A stretch of DNA of 13,759 nucleotides from LBZV01 sp000993855 (GCA_964492425.1 CAZBKB010000025.1:1-13759); one strand, 5' to 3'; shown: positions 6,084 through 13,676, numbered from the stretch's first letter. The notes: generated by a model from the letters alone, not told the origin. Program-made: numbers and translations.

Positions 6084-7226
6084 TTACAAGTTTTTAGGGT
6101 TAATAACCAAAACTTTATCGTCCCCTTTCACCTGCTTTCCACGACCATCTGTGTTGTTGGTAAGAATATAAAGCAATCCTCCTTGACCCGCTACAACGTC
6201 GCGGATCCTACCAAACTCATTTTTAAAATGCTCTATAAGCTTATACTCCCCCCCATCAATTTTAACTTCATATAAAGCGCTTCCACGAAGCCCTGCAAAA
6301 AACACAGAATTCCCCAAAAACGCAGCTCCCGAAGGCGCCCAGGTGTCACCTGTGCCGCTATGAATTAAAGGGTTGATCAATGCTGTTTGTTTCTCATCAC
6401 CACGGATAGTAGGCCAACCATAATTTTTTCCGCTCTCTATCAAATTAAATTCATCAGTCGCATTGTTCCCATGCTCAGTTTCAAAAAGCCTGTCTTCACT
6501 ATCCCAGGCAAGCCCCTGAGGATTTCTATGGCCATATGAATACACTTTTGTACCAAATGGATTACCGTCAGCAGCATTCCCATTACCATCAATCCTTAAA
6601 ATTTTTCCGGATAAACTGTTTTTATCCTGCGCAAACGAAGGCTCTTGTGCATCCCCAGTTGTAACGTATAAAAACCCATCCGGACCAAACTTAATCCTGC
6701 CGCCATTGTGATTTGGCGCACCCGGTATTGCATCCACAATTACAACTCGATCGCTAAATCTTTCATTTTCATATTTATACCTGACCACACGGTTCAAAGT
6801 CTTCGCTTCACCACCAGCATAAGTGTAATAAACGTAGACAAATTTATTTTCAGAAAATCTTGGATGAATCTCAATTCCTAACAAACCACCTTCACCAACA
6901 TGCCGCACCTCATCAATTGTCGCAACTGGTTCACTTTTAAGTTTACCGTCTACTGAAATTAGCCTCACCCGACCCGGTCGCTCTGTCAGAAGTATCGACC
7001 TGTCTGGTAAAAAAACCAGTGACCAGGGAATTTGCAAATCCTGAGCCAGGACTGCAACCCTAGGTGCATCAGCAGTATCCCCTAAAGGATCAACCTTACC
7101 TATAGACACAATTGGAATCTTTAAAGGATCACCCGTAGGCTTTTTAGCAAAATTGCTAAATTTATAAACAGCGATTATTATCAGAGTTAAAAAAACCACA
7201 ACTACAAACACCAAGGCCTTAGTCAT
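6084..7226 (-). CDS. Membrane-anchored PQQ-type aldose sugar dehydrogenase
   Basis: This 380-aa protein belongs to the soluble glucose / aldose sugar dehydrogenase family (E. coli YliI, GSDH Pfam family), a six-bladed beta-propeller that oxidises sugars with pyrroloquinoline quinone. An N-terminal membrane segment (5-20) anchors it so that the propeller faces outward. Family motifs appear in order: GEGGLLG (111-117), NHNGGRIKFGPDG (172-184) with H173 at the catalytic-base position, TTGD with D192, GKILRIDGNGNAADGNPF (207-224), YGHRNPQGLAWD (231-242) with R234, ETEHGNN (249-255) and NYGWPTIRGDE (268-278). No PQQ synthesis gene is in the window. It is 63 bp downstream of the acidic coiled-coil gene and has its own -10 box. 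The fold is firm; PQQ use and substrate are inferred. Confidence 0.92.
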   Translation of the reverse strand: MTKALVFVVVVFLTLIIIAVYKFSNFAKKPTGDPLKIPIVSIGKVDPLGDTADAPRVAVLAQDLQIPWSLVFLPDRSILLTERPGRVRLISVDGKLKSEPVATIDEVRHVGEGGLLGIEIHPRFSENKFVYVYYTYAGGEAKTLNRVVRYKYENERFSDRVVIVDAIPGAPNHNGGRIKFGPDGFLYVTTGDAQEPSFAQDKNSLSGKILRIDGNGNAADGNPFGTKVYSYGHRNPQGLAWDSEDRLFETEHGNNATDEFNLIESGKNYGWPTIRGDEKQTALINPLIHSGTGDTWAPSGAAFLGNSVFFAGLRGSALYEVKIDGGEYKLIEHFKNEFGRIRDVVAGQGGLLYILTNNTDGRGKQVKGDDKVLVINPKNL

Positions 7227-7232
7227 ACATTA

Positions 7233-7241
7233 ATTATTATC
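7233..7241 (-). promoter_or_regulatory. -10 box before the sugar dehydrogenase
   Basis: On the minus strand GATAAT (7241-7236) and the overlapping AATAAT (7238-7233) end 9 and 6 nt before the ATG at 7226. Each is 5 of 6 to consensus. No matching -35 is visible, so this is supported by position more than by completeness. Confidence 0.35.
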
Positions 7242-7289
7242 TACAAAAAAAACAGCAAAAGATAGGTTAAAAGAAGAAGAAACAATCAA

Positions 7290-7823
7290 TTAAGCACGCT
7301 TTTTAACAAGTTTTGCAACGTAGACAATCTCAAATAGTTCACCGTCATCACCTTCAATTTCAAAAATCCCTGAGAGTCTGTTAAATTCACGAAGATAATC
7401 ACTTAACGCCTCTTTTAACTCCTTTAACTCGCTGGTCAGGACTTTCACATTCGTTGCAATTTGCGCAACATCGGGCTTCTTAAGTATCTGCGCACGCGTC
7501 GCATTTTTAATCTTATTTGCGTCTTTTGCCGCATCCGCATGCTCACGATAGGTTGTATCCCCCTCAAAAGCATCCTTGAGCATCTGCCTGGCTTCGCTAA
7601 GCTCCTCGGACAATTTTGCAATCTGTGAATTATTGGTCCTGATCATGTTCTCAAGGTTCATGATCTCACCCGTTTCACCTTCCGACCCCTCCGGCTTATC
7701 CGACACTACCGCCACTTCCGGCTTATCCGGCTCATCAGAAACATCCGTATTATTAGAATCGGCCGCATCCGTCTCTTCCGGCTCTTTCGCCTTATCCGCA
7801 ACCTTCACACCATCATCTGCCAT
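7290..7823 (-). CDS. Acidic coiled-coil protein, 177 aa, unknown
   Basis: No family is recognised. Residues about 1-52 are strongly acidic and disordered in pattern, with repeated D-K-P-E / S-D-E-P units (for example SDEPDKPEVAVVSDKPEG). Residues about 54-150 carry heptad-like leucines and charged residues typical of a coiled coil (MIRTNNSQIAKLSEELSEA, later VKVLTSELKELKEALSDYL). A compact end, GIFEIEGDDGELFEIVYVAKL, may be a beta segment. There is no signal peptide or TM, so it is probably cytoplasmic. The 5' end is more GC-rich than its surroundings. It is divergent from the efflux operon and shares its promoter region. The longer plus-strand frame inside it (7576-7845) is a shadow. Confidence 0.8.
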   Translation of the reverse strand: MADDGVKVADKAKEPEETDAADSNNTDVSDEPDKPEVAVVSDKPEGSEGETGEIMNLENMIRTNNSQIAKLSEELSEARQMLKDAFEGDTTYREHADAAKDANKIKNATRAQILKKPDVAQIATNVKVLTSELKELKEALSDYLREFNRLSGIFEIEGDDGELFEIVYVAKLVKKRA

Positions 7824-7830
7824 AAAATTC

Positions 7831-7860
7831 AGTCTACATGAATAAACAAGTATGAATCAA
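7831..7860 (-). promoter_or_regulatory. Promoter of the acidic coiled-coil gene
   Basis: On the minus strand TTGATT (7860-7855) and TAGACT (7836-7831) are 18 bp apart, each 4 of 6. The -10 ends 7 nt before the ATG at 7823, the same leaderless geometry as the 363-aa gene. Confidence 0.4.
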
Positions 7861-7876
7861 GCCTCAACATTGCTTT

Positions 7877-7905
7877 TTGACAGTCAAACCCATAACATTT
7901 ATAAT
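7877..7905 (+). promoter_or_regulatory. Perfect-consensus promoter of the efflux operon
   Basis: TTGACA (7877-7882), a 17-bp spacer and TATAAT (7900-7905) match the sigma-70 consensus at every position. The predicted transcript start is near 7912, about 3 nt before the ATG at 7915. It lies 16 bp from the -35 of the divergent coiled-coil gene. I see no clear operator repeat overlapping it. Confidence 0.8.
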
Positions 7906-7914
7906 TCCACTCCA

Positions 7915-9396
7915 ATGCCGAAGAAATCCAAAGCGGGTTTCTTCTATCGTCTGGGAAACAAACTTTCCTCTGCCACTGTCTCGATTAAGAAGAAACCAAT
8001 AATAGCTTATAGCCAAATAAATAGCCAACTTAAAAAGAGACCGGTTACATTCTTCGTGGCTGTACTTGTTGTACTTTTTACCCTTATCCTCCTTTCCAGC
8101 TTCTTAACCAAACCCAAAAAAAGCGAAGAGATCACACAGCCCATTGCAAGAGAGGTAAACACCTTCAACATTGGCCAAACACCAAATATAAAAGTAAACG
8201 CCCAAATTCAAAAGACGGGTGTCGTTCAAATTACGGCACAAACAGGTGGAATTGTCACAAAGATTCATACAACCGAGGGTAAAAATATAAAACGTGGTTC
8301 AACATTAATTTCTCTTGGCAATAATTACCTGGGTGCCAACGCTTCGTCCATCCAAAAACAGCTTGCCCAGACCCAATATAATTTTGCAAAGGACAACCTA
8401 ACTCTTCAGCAGGAAATTATTTCCAAACAAAGGGATATTGCAAACAAAAATGACACTTCCCAGGACGATCTGCGTTCAATTACCGACAAATCCATTTCGG
8501 ATACAAAAGACCTCATATCACTCAACGAAAACATCCTTTCATCCCTCGACTCGAACATAAAATCACTCGAAGACACGAATATAGGAAACGTCAACGACGA
8601 TATGATACTTCAAACAAAACAGCTTAAATTACAATTACTGTCCGGCCTCAATCAGACAAAAAACGGTTTGAGAAACTCAGAATATTCAATGGGTGCCGAC
8701 AATGCCCCCGCACAAATTTCCAACTTAAGCCGGGAGCTTGTCCAAAAGCAGCTAGACCTTCAGGGCAAATCGTTAAATCTAAATCTGGAAACAGCAAGGC
8801 TGCAATACAAGCTTGCCCAAATAAACGAATCTATTATGTACCCTGCATCACCTTTTGAGGGAATTATCCAGCGTGTTCACGTCAAAGTTGGCCAAACAGT
8901 TTCACCAGGTACCCCACTTATAACTATCGCATCTTCCAATATATCTTCAACAGCAACAGCCCAAGTCACCAGAAACGTTGCTCAAAATATCAACAAAATT
9001 GCTTCGAGTTACCTTGAAATAGATGGGGAGAAAATTGAAACGGCACCTGTGTTCATTTCTACGGAAGCAACCAACGGACAACTTTACTCGGTAATTTTTA
9101 CAATTCCGGAAGAATACCAGCAAAAATTGACTGACCAAAGTTTCATAAACATTGAAATACCAATTGGAAGCGAAAATTCTGCGTCCATATTTCCATTTAT
9201 TCCCCTAGACTCGGTTCACCAGACACTGGAAACTGCAATTGTTTTTGTCGCAATCAACAACAGGGCTGAAGGGAAAACCGTAAGATTAGGGGAAGTTCAA
9301 GGCAGTTTTGTTCAAATATTAGAAGGTTTAGATAAGGGCGACCAAATAATCCTCGACCGAAGTGTTATAGCCGGTGACACCCTAAAAATTCTCTAA
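7915..9396 (+). CDS. HlyD/MacA-family membrane-fusion adaptor of the RND pump
   Basis: This 493-aa protein is the adaptor of an efflux system. It has a basic cytoplasmic N-terminus (1-42), one membrane segment (43-66), a first lipoyl half (102-140, with GGIVTKIHTTEGKNIKRGS), a long helical region (about 141-308), a second lipoyl half (309-342, with SPFEGIIQRVHVKVGQTVSPGTPL split across it) and a C-terminal beta-barrel/proximal part. The frame is open back to an ATG at 7852, but that would put a perfect promoter inside the gene, and the extra 21 residues look unstructured, so I start at 7915. The hairpin of ~165 residues is much longer than in MexA/AcrA-type adaptors. The RND gene follows after 9 bp, so the two are one operon. 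Confidence 0.9.
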   Translation: MPKKSKAGFFYRLGNKLSSATVSIKKKPIIAYSQINSQLKKRPVTFFVAVLVVLFTLILLSSFLTKPKKSEEITQPIAREVNTFNIGQTPNIKVNAQIQKTGVVQITAQTGGIVTKIHTTEGKNIKRGSTLISLGNNYLGANASSIQKQLAQTQYNFAKDNLTLQQEIISKQRDIANKNDTSQDDLRSITDKSISDTKDLISLNENILSSLDSNIKSLEDTNIGNVNDDMILQTKQLKLQLLSGLNQTKNGLRNSEYSMGADNAPAQISNLSRELVQKQLDLQGKSLNLNLETARLQYKLAQINESIMYPASPFEGIIQRVHVKVGQTVSPGTPLITIASSNISSTATAQVTRNVAQNINKIASSYLEIDGEKIETAPVFISTEATNGQLYSVIFTIPEEYQQKLTDQSFINIEIPIGSENSASIFPFIPLDSVHQTLETAIVFVAINNRAEGKTVRLGEVQGSFVQILEGLDKGDQIILDRSVIAGDTLKIL

Positions 9397-9405
9397 CAAC
9401 GATAG

Positions 9406-12400
9406 ATGAAAAGTAAAAAGTCATATCTGGATCGACTAAAGTTCGACGACAAACTAACCAGTTCTCCAATTGCCTTTTATTTAACAAATTATCGGTATGT
9501 ACTCCTATTGATAATTGCAATAGTAGCATCCGGGCTGTTCAGTTTTATAAATCTTCCAAGACGCCTAAACCCGGAAGTCAAAATACCAATTGTTTCGGTT
9601 TCTACAACTCTTCCCGGAGCATCGCCGCAAGATATAGAGAGTCTCATCACAATCCCATTAGAAAATGAAATTTCTGGCCTTGAAAAGGTCAACACAATTA
9701 CTTCAACGTCTGTGGATAGCTTTTCACAAATTGCAATTGAATTTCAAAGCAGTGTTGATCCTGACCGTGCAAAAGACAGTGTGCAGTCAGCGGTTGATTC
9801 GGCAATCACCTTACCGGACGAGGCGCAGCAACCCAACGTCCAAAAATTAGATTTTGAAAACCAGCCCATTTGGACTTTTATCGTAACAGGAAGCAAAGAC
9901 AGCGCCTCCCTTATTACATTCGGCCAAACCCTCAAAGAAAATTTAGAATCTGTTTCCTCAATCAAACATATCAGTATCACAGGTATAGAAGAGCAGGAAA
10001 TTCAGGTTTTAGTCAACCCAAACACACAAGCAAGTTTCGGTATCGACCCAATTTCAATTGCAAGACAAATACATTCAAGCCTAAACTCTCAACCGGCAGG
10101 AATAGTTAACACTCCGTCCTCATCAATCGCACTAACCATAGACCCCACCACAACGTCTGTAGAAGAGCTCAGAGATATGCACCTAAACCTCAACGGTCAA
10201 ATTGTCCCATTGGGAGATATCGCAACTATTATGATTCGCCCAAAACCAAACCAAAACAAGGCATATTATGCTTCAGGCACACAAGAGGCAACAGGAGCAA
10301 TAACTTTTTCTGTTTTTAAAGCGGACAATGTCAACATTGATAAGGCAGTAAAAGATGCCCAGGCTGAAACCCAAAAAACGCTTTCAAATTATAAAGATCA
10401 ATTCAAACTGCTCACTGTCCTGGACCTTTCAAGCGAAGTAGATAAACAATTCTCACACCTTCTTAAAAGTTTTCGCGACACAATAATATTGGTCATTGCA
10501 GTACTGTTTATATTTTTGGGTGCAAGACAAGCACTTGTTGTTGCACTTGCCATCCCCCTTTCATTCCTAATTGCATTCACGGTTATGCAAATTTTGGGTC
10601 TTACGCTTAATTTTTTATCTCTATTTTCACTAATATTGGCACTTGGACTTTTAGTTGACGACGCAATCGTAATTGTTGCCGCAACAACCTCTTACTGGAA
10701 ATCAAAAAGGTTTACCCCAAACGAAACCGGCCTACTTGTCCTGCGTGACTTTTTCATTCCAATCTGGTCCACAACCATAACTGCCGTTTGGGCATTTTTA
10801 CCAATCCTTATTGCTTCCGGAATCATCGGTGAGTTCATAAAATCCATTTCCATTGTTGTTTCTGCAACGCTATTGGCATCAACAGCAGTTGCAATTCTTA
10901 TCACACTCCCAACAATGATGCTCCTTTTAAAACCCAATTTTCCAAATAGAGTCAAAATATTTTTTTGGCTCCTGTTATTTTTAGCCCTATTTGCACTCCT
11001 GGTAATAATATTCAAAACCAGCCCGATTCTTCCCTTGAACATTGGAGCACTCGCACTTTTCATAGCTGTTTCTTTTATCCTGCGAAGCGAACTCAAAGAT
11101 AGAATTAATAAGTTTTTCCAAGAGAGACCGCAAGTTCATAAATCACTATTAAAGGCAAAAACATACACAACGCATGGAATAATAGATTCGTCAAAAATAG
11201 CAAAGAGCTACGAAAATTTAATCTCAAAAATACTGCTATCCAAATCAGCCAGAAACAAAACTCTGATAATTGTCGCGATCTTCGCCCTGTTTTCTTATTC
11301 CCTGCTACCCCTTGGATTTGTTGCAAATGAATTTTTTCCAAGAACGGACCAGGATTCACTCTACGTAAGCGTGGAACTTCCCTCAGGAACAAATTTACAA
11401 AGCACAACAGAAGAAGCAAAAAAGCTAATTTCCGACCTTAGAAAAATAGAGGGCATAGATTATGTTACCGCCCAAACCGGACGCTCTGCCTCAGGTGAAA
11501 ACTTCATCGCCCCGCAAGGCGCAACAAATAATATTTTGCTCACAATCGTATTACCCGATGAAGAGAAAAGACGTAAAAATTCCATACAAATCGCCCAAGA
11601 GCTTAGGGAAAAATACGAGAACTATTACCGGGGGAAAATTTCGGTTGTAGAACAATCCAGCGGACCGCCGGCCGGGGCGGATATTCAAATTAAGTATCTC
11701 GGGGAAGATCCCAAGCTTTTAAACCAATACGCCGATAAAACTATCTCGTACCTTCAAACAAGGGAGGGCATCACAAATGTACAAAAATCCATAAAGCCCG
11801 GCAGCGGAAAAATAGTTTTTGTACCGGACAAAAACAAACTTGCACTATATAGAACAACGGAGCAGGAAATCGGTTTCCAACTCAGGACCTATGCGAGTGG
11901 CTTCACACTAGACACAAACGTAAATTTTGACGGGTTGGAAAAGGATATCACATTCAGGACAACATCCAGCCTTCAATCGCCTGAATCCCTTGCCTCGGTT
12001 GTCATAAACACCCCTGCCGGCCAATTTCCGCTTTCCTCACTTGGGACTCTCGAATTCAAGTCAACATCAACTCAAATCACAAGGGAGGATAGAAAGAGAA
12101 CAATCTCGACTACTGCAGCCGTCACCCAAAGCAAAAATATTGCAATAGAAAACAAGGGGTTGGAAAAATTCGCAAACGATTTAAACCTGGAACAGGGCTA
12201 TAGTTGGAAAACCGGCGGTGTAAACGAGGAGAATCAGAAGAGTGTAAATTCTATTTTTCAGGCGATGATTATCGCATTTATCCTAATCACTGCAACTATG
12301 GTTATACAATTCGGTTCTTTCAGAAAAGCATTTATAATCCTTTTAAAAATTCCGCTTGCCATCTCCGGTGTATTTATTGTGTTTGCGCTTACCGCGACTC

Positions 12401-12729
12401 CGCTTTCGTTCCCAACCCTCATTGGAATACTTGCACTGTTTGGTATAACCGTTTATCAGTCCATGCTTATTGTCGATAAAATCAATAAAAATTTAAAAGA
12501 AGGTCTGGATCTCAAGCACGCAATATCGGAAGCATCTGCGTCACGGGTCGAACCAATAATGTTCGGCACAATAACCACAGTCGTCGGCCTAATACCAATT
12601 ACCCTATCCGACCCCCTTTGGCGCGGCCTTGGCGGAGCAATTATTGCCGGCCTACTTTTCTCCGGCTTTATAATGCTCATTTTCATCCCTGTTACCTACT
12701 TTAAAATGTACGAAAAAGAAATTAAGTAA
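9406..12729 (+). CDS. RND-superfamily efflux pump (AcrB/HME-like)
   Basis: This 1107-aa protein has the duplicated RND plan: TM1 (about 30-50), a first large external domain (51-350), TM2-6 (355-508), then TM7 (618-638), a second external domain (640-945) and TM8-12 (950-1100). The TM4 proton-relay pair is present as D418-D419 in LGLLVDDAIVIV. The TM10 lysine of AcrB (K940) is a tyrosine, Y1017, in GITVYQSMLIVD, while AcrB R971 appears kept as R1047. Two extra hydrophobic stretches (518-536 and 541-559) lie between TM6 and TM7. No Shine-Dalgarno site precedes the ATG, so it probably depends on translation of the adaptor 9 bp upstream. The exported substrate is unknown. Confidence 0.93.
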   Translation: MKSKKSYLDRLKFDDKLTSSPIAFYLTNYRYVLLLIIAIVASGLFSFINLPRRLNPEVKIPIVSVSTTLPGASPQDIESLITIPLENEISGLEKVNTITSTSVDSFSQIAIEFQSSVDPDRAKDSVQSAVDSAITLPDEAQQPNVQKLDFENQPIWTFIVTGSKDSASLITFGQTLKENLESVSSIKHISITGIEEQEIQVLVNPNTQASFGIDPISIARQIHSSLNSQPAGIVNTPSSSIALTIDPTTTSVEELRDMHLNLNGQIVPLGDIATIMIRPKPNQNKAYYASGTQEATGAITFSVFKADNVNIDKAVKDAQAETQKTLSNYKDQFKLLTVLDLSSEVDKQFSHLLKSFRDTIILVIAVLFIFLGARQALVVALAIPLSFLIAFTVMQILGLTLNFLSLFSLILALGLLVDDAIVIVAATTSYWKSKRFTPNETGLLVLRDFFIPIWSTTITAVWAFLPILIASGIIGEFIKSISIVVSATLLASTAVAILITLPTMMLLLKPNFPNRVKIFFWLLLFLALFALLVIIFKTSPILPLNIGALALFIAVSFILRSELKDRINKFFQERPQVHKSLLKAKTYTTHGIIDSSKIAKSYENLISKILLSKSARNKTLIIVAIFALFSYSLLPLGFVANEFFPRTDQDSLYVSVELPSGTNLQSTTEEAKKLISDLRKIEGIDYVTAQTGRSASGENFIAPQGATNNILLTIVLPDEEKRRKNSIQIAQELREKYENYYRGKISVVEQSSGPPAGADIQIKYLGEDPKLLNQYADKTISYLQTREGITNVQKSIKPGSGKIVFVPDKNKLALYRTTEQEIGFQLRTYASGFTLDTNVNFDGLEKDITFRTTSSLQSPESLASVVINTPAGQFPLSSLGTLEFKSTSTQITREDRKRTISTTAAVTQSKNIAIENKGLEKFANDLNLEQGYSWKTGGVNEENQKSVNSIFQAMIIAFILITATMVIQFGSFRKAFIILLKIPLAISGVFIVFALTATPLSFPTLIGILALFGITVYQSMLIVDKINKNLKEGLDLKHAISEASASRVEPIMFGTITTVVGLIPITLSDPLWRGLGGAIIAGLLFSGFIMLIFIPVTYFKMYEKEIK

Positions 12730-12732
12730 GCG

Positions 12733-13203
12733 CTAAAGCCTTGAGGCAATGTGAGCTGCCTTTTGCAATATATCCAATCTGCGGATTTTGCGTTCTATAT
12801 CCCTATATTCAAATGAGCTGTGCTCAAAATCCGCCAACGAATGTTCCATTCCATCAATTAATTGAACAACATTCTCAATTAAGTCCTCTAGCGTGAAGCT
12901 GTTAACTAGTTCTGCCAGACCAGGAGCCCGATCAGCTCTCAAAATTCTGTATCGATTCCACTTGAACTGTTGGAAATTTACCTTAACTACAGGTGCCAAT
13001 TCCTTCGGTTCGATATCAAAACCGACTGTTATTATATTCGCTGTTATAAATCGGCGAAAAAAAGACTGTTTTTCTCCTTCTGTTATATCCTCTACAATTT
13101 TGCTGGAAACTTTCTGATCTAATGGAGCAATTACTGGATCACCCCGCATTAAGGCCTCAACTCCAGCCATAATCTCACTCAGCTCATCATCTCTCTCAGC
13201 CAT
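12733..13203 (-). CDS. Soluble protein of unknown function, 156 aa
   Basis: No family is recognised. The protein begins MAERDDELSEIMAGVEALM, has a central segment with beta-like character (NIITVGFDIEPKELAPVVKV) and a helical C-terminal half (LEDLIENVVQLIDGMEHS then RDIERKIRRLDILQKAA). There is no signal or TM. The frame is open to an earlier ATG at 13233, but the ATG at 13203 is better: GAGGGG lies 6 nt upstream, and the start overlaps the upstream stop by 8 bp as ATGGCTGA, the usual coupling arrangement. It shares an operon with the 152-aa gene. Its 3' end is 3 bp from the stop of the convergent RND gene. Confidence 0.75.
   Translation of the reverse strand: MAERDDELSEIMAGVEALMRGDPVIAPLDQKVSSKIVEDITEGEKQSFFRRFITANIITVGFDIEPKELAPVVKVNFQQFKWNRYRILRADRAPGLAELVNSFTLEDLIENVVQLIDGMEHSLADFEHSSFEYRDIERKIRRLDILQKAAHIASRL
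12743..12764 (+). terminator. Possible terminator for the efflux operon
   Basis: AGGCA (12744-12748) and TGCCT (12757-12761) form a 5-bp stem, 6 bp with a G-U pair, followed by a run of T to 12764. It begins 14 bp after the RND stop and lies inside the end of the convergent gene. The stem is short and the U-tract brief. Confidence 0.35.
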
Positions 13204-13654
13204 GTTCTTCCCCTCTTTGTGGCCTATGGACACGAAAACTGGCCAACCCGTAAACTACATCTGATACCTCTCGCCAATAATCTTGAGAAGGTCTTGCCTT
13301 ACTTTTCAACTTATCATTCGTCGCATCGTCAAAACCACGCCCGCAGAAATCAATCATCTTCTTTGCAGCTTCCTGCATATCGTCAAGTGTAATATTTTTT
13401 GCAATACTTTTGTCTTCAAAAGAAGTGATTTTTGCCGCTGCTTCCGGCAAATGTTCTAATGCTCTTTTGAGCCTTAAAATATTTTCGTATCTCCCGAAAG
13501 GAACACACCTATACCCGAAAATTTCTTTTAAAAAAACAGCCGCAAAAAACAATTTTGGGTCTGCAACCAGTGGATTTTGAGAATCAACGCCCTCGAGACT
13601 CACTCCCTTAAGCCATCTTTCAACCGCATCTGCAGTTGTATCTCTTTCAGACAT
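13196..13654 (-). CDS. Soluble protein of unknown function, 152 aa
   Basis: No family is recognised. It starts MSERDTTADAVERWLKG, is largely helical in pattern (LFFAAVFLKEIFGYR, ENILRLKRALEHLPEAAAK, DDMQEAAKKMIDFCGRG) and ends in a basic, polar tail. It lacks a signal or TM. It is the first gene of a two-gene operon: its TGA overlaps the start of the 156-aa gene by 8 bp. Both proteins open with similar polar stretches (MSERD and MAERDD), but I see no further similarity between them. Function may be shared with its partner; nothing in the sequence says what it is. Confidence 0.75.
   Translation of the reverse strand: MSERDTTADAVERWLKGVSLEGVDSQNPLVADPKLFFAAVFLKEIFGYRCVPFGRYENILRLKRALEHLPEAAAKITSFEDKSIAKNITLDDMQEAAKKMIDFCGRGFDDATNDKLKSKARPSQDYWREVSDVVYGLASFRVHRPQRGEEHG
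13210..13215 (-). promoter_or_regulatory. Shine-Dalgarno site deciding the start at 13203
   Basis: GAGGGG on the minus strand, 6 nt before the ATG at 13203 and within the last codons of the upstream gene. It is the only convincing ribosome-binding site in the window, and it belongs to an internal gene of an operon, where a leaderless start is not possible. Confidence 0.6.
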
Positions 13655-13676
13655 ATAACCCCAAACAGCTAATAGT

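Noticed and set aside
7680..7800. Repeated TCCGGCTTATCCG-like units, considered as a DNA repeat or CRISPR-like array
   Set aside because: The units are in frame, vary in spacing and encode the D-K-P-E repeats of the acidic protein; there are no regular spacers.
7576..7845. 89-aa plus-strand frame rich in Ser and Leu
   Set aside because: It is the antisense image of the acidic repeat region of the coiled-coil gene and runs through the minus-strand promoter.
10692..11419. Minus-strand frames of 134 and 104 aa within the RND gene
   Set aside because: The RND reading is continuous and family-like through the whole stretch; these are composition-driven antisense frames.
13204..13233. Ten-residue N-terminal extension of the 156-aa protein (start at 13233)
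   Set aside because: It has no ribosome site and overlaps the upstream gene by 38 bp, whereas the ATG at 13203 has a well-spaced GAGGGG and an 8-bp coupling overlap.
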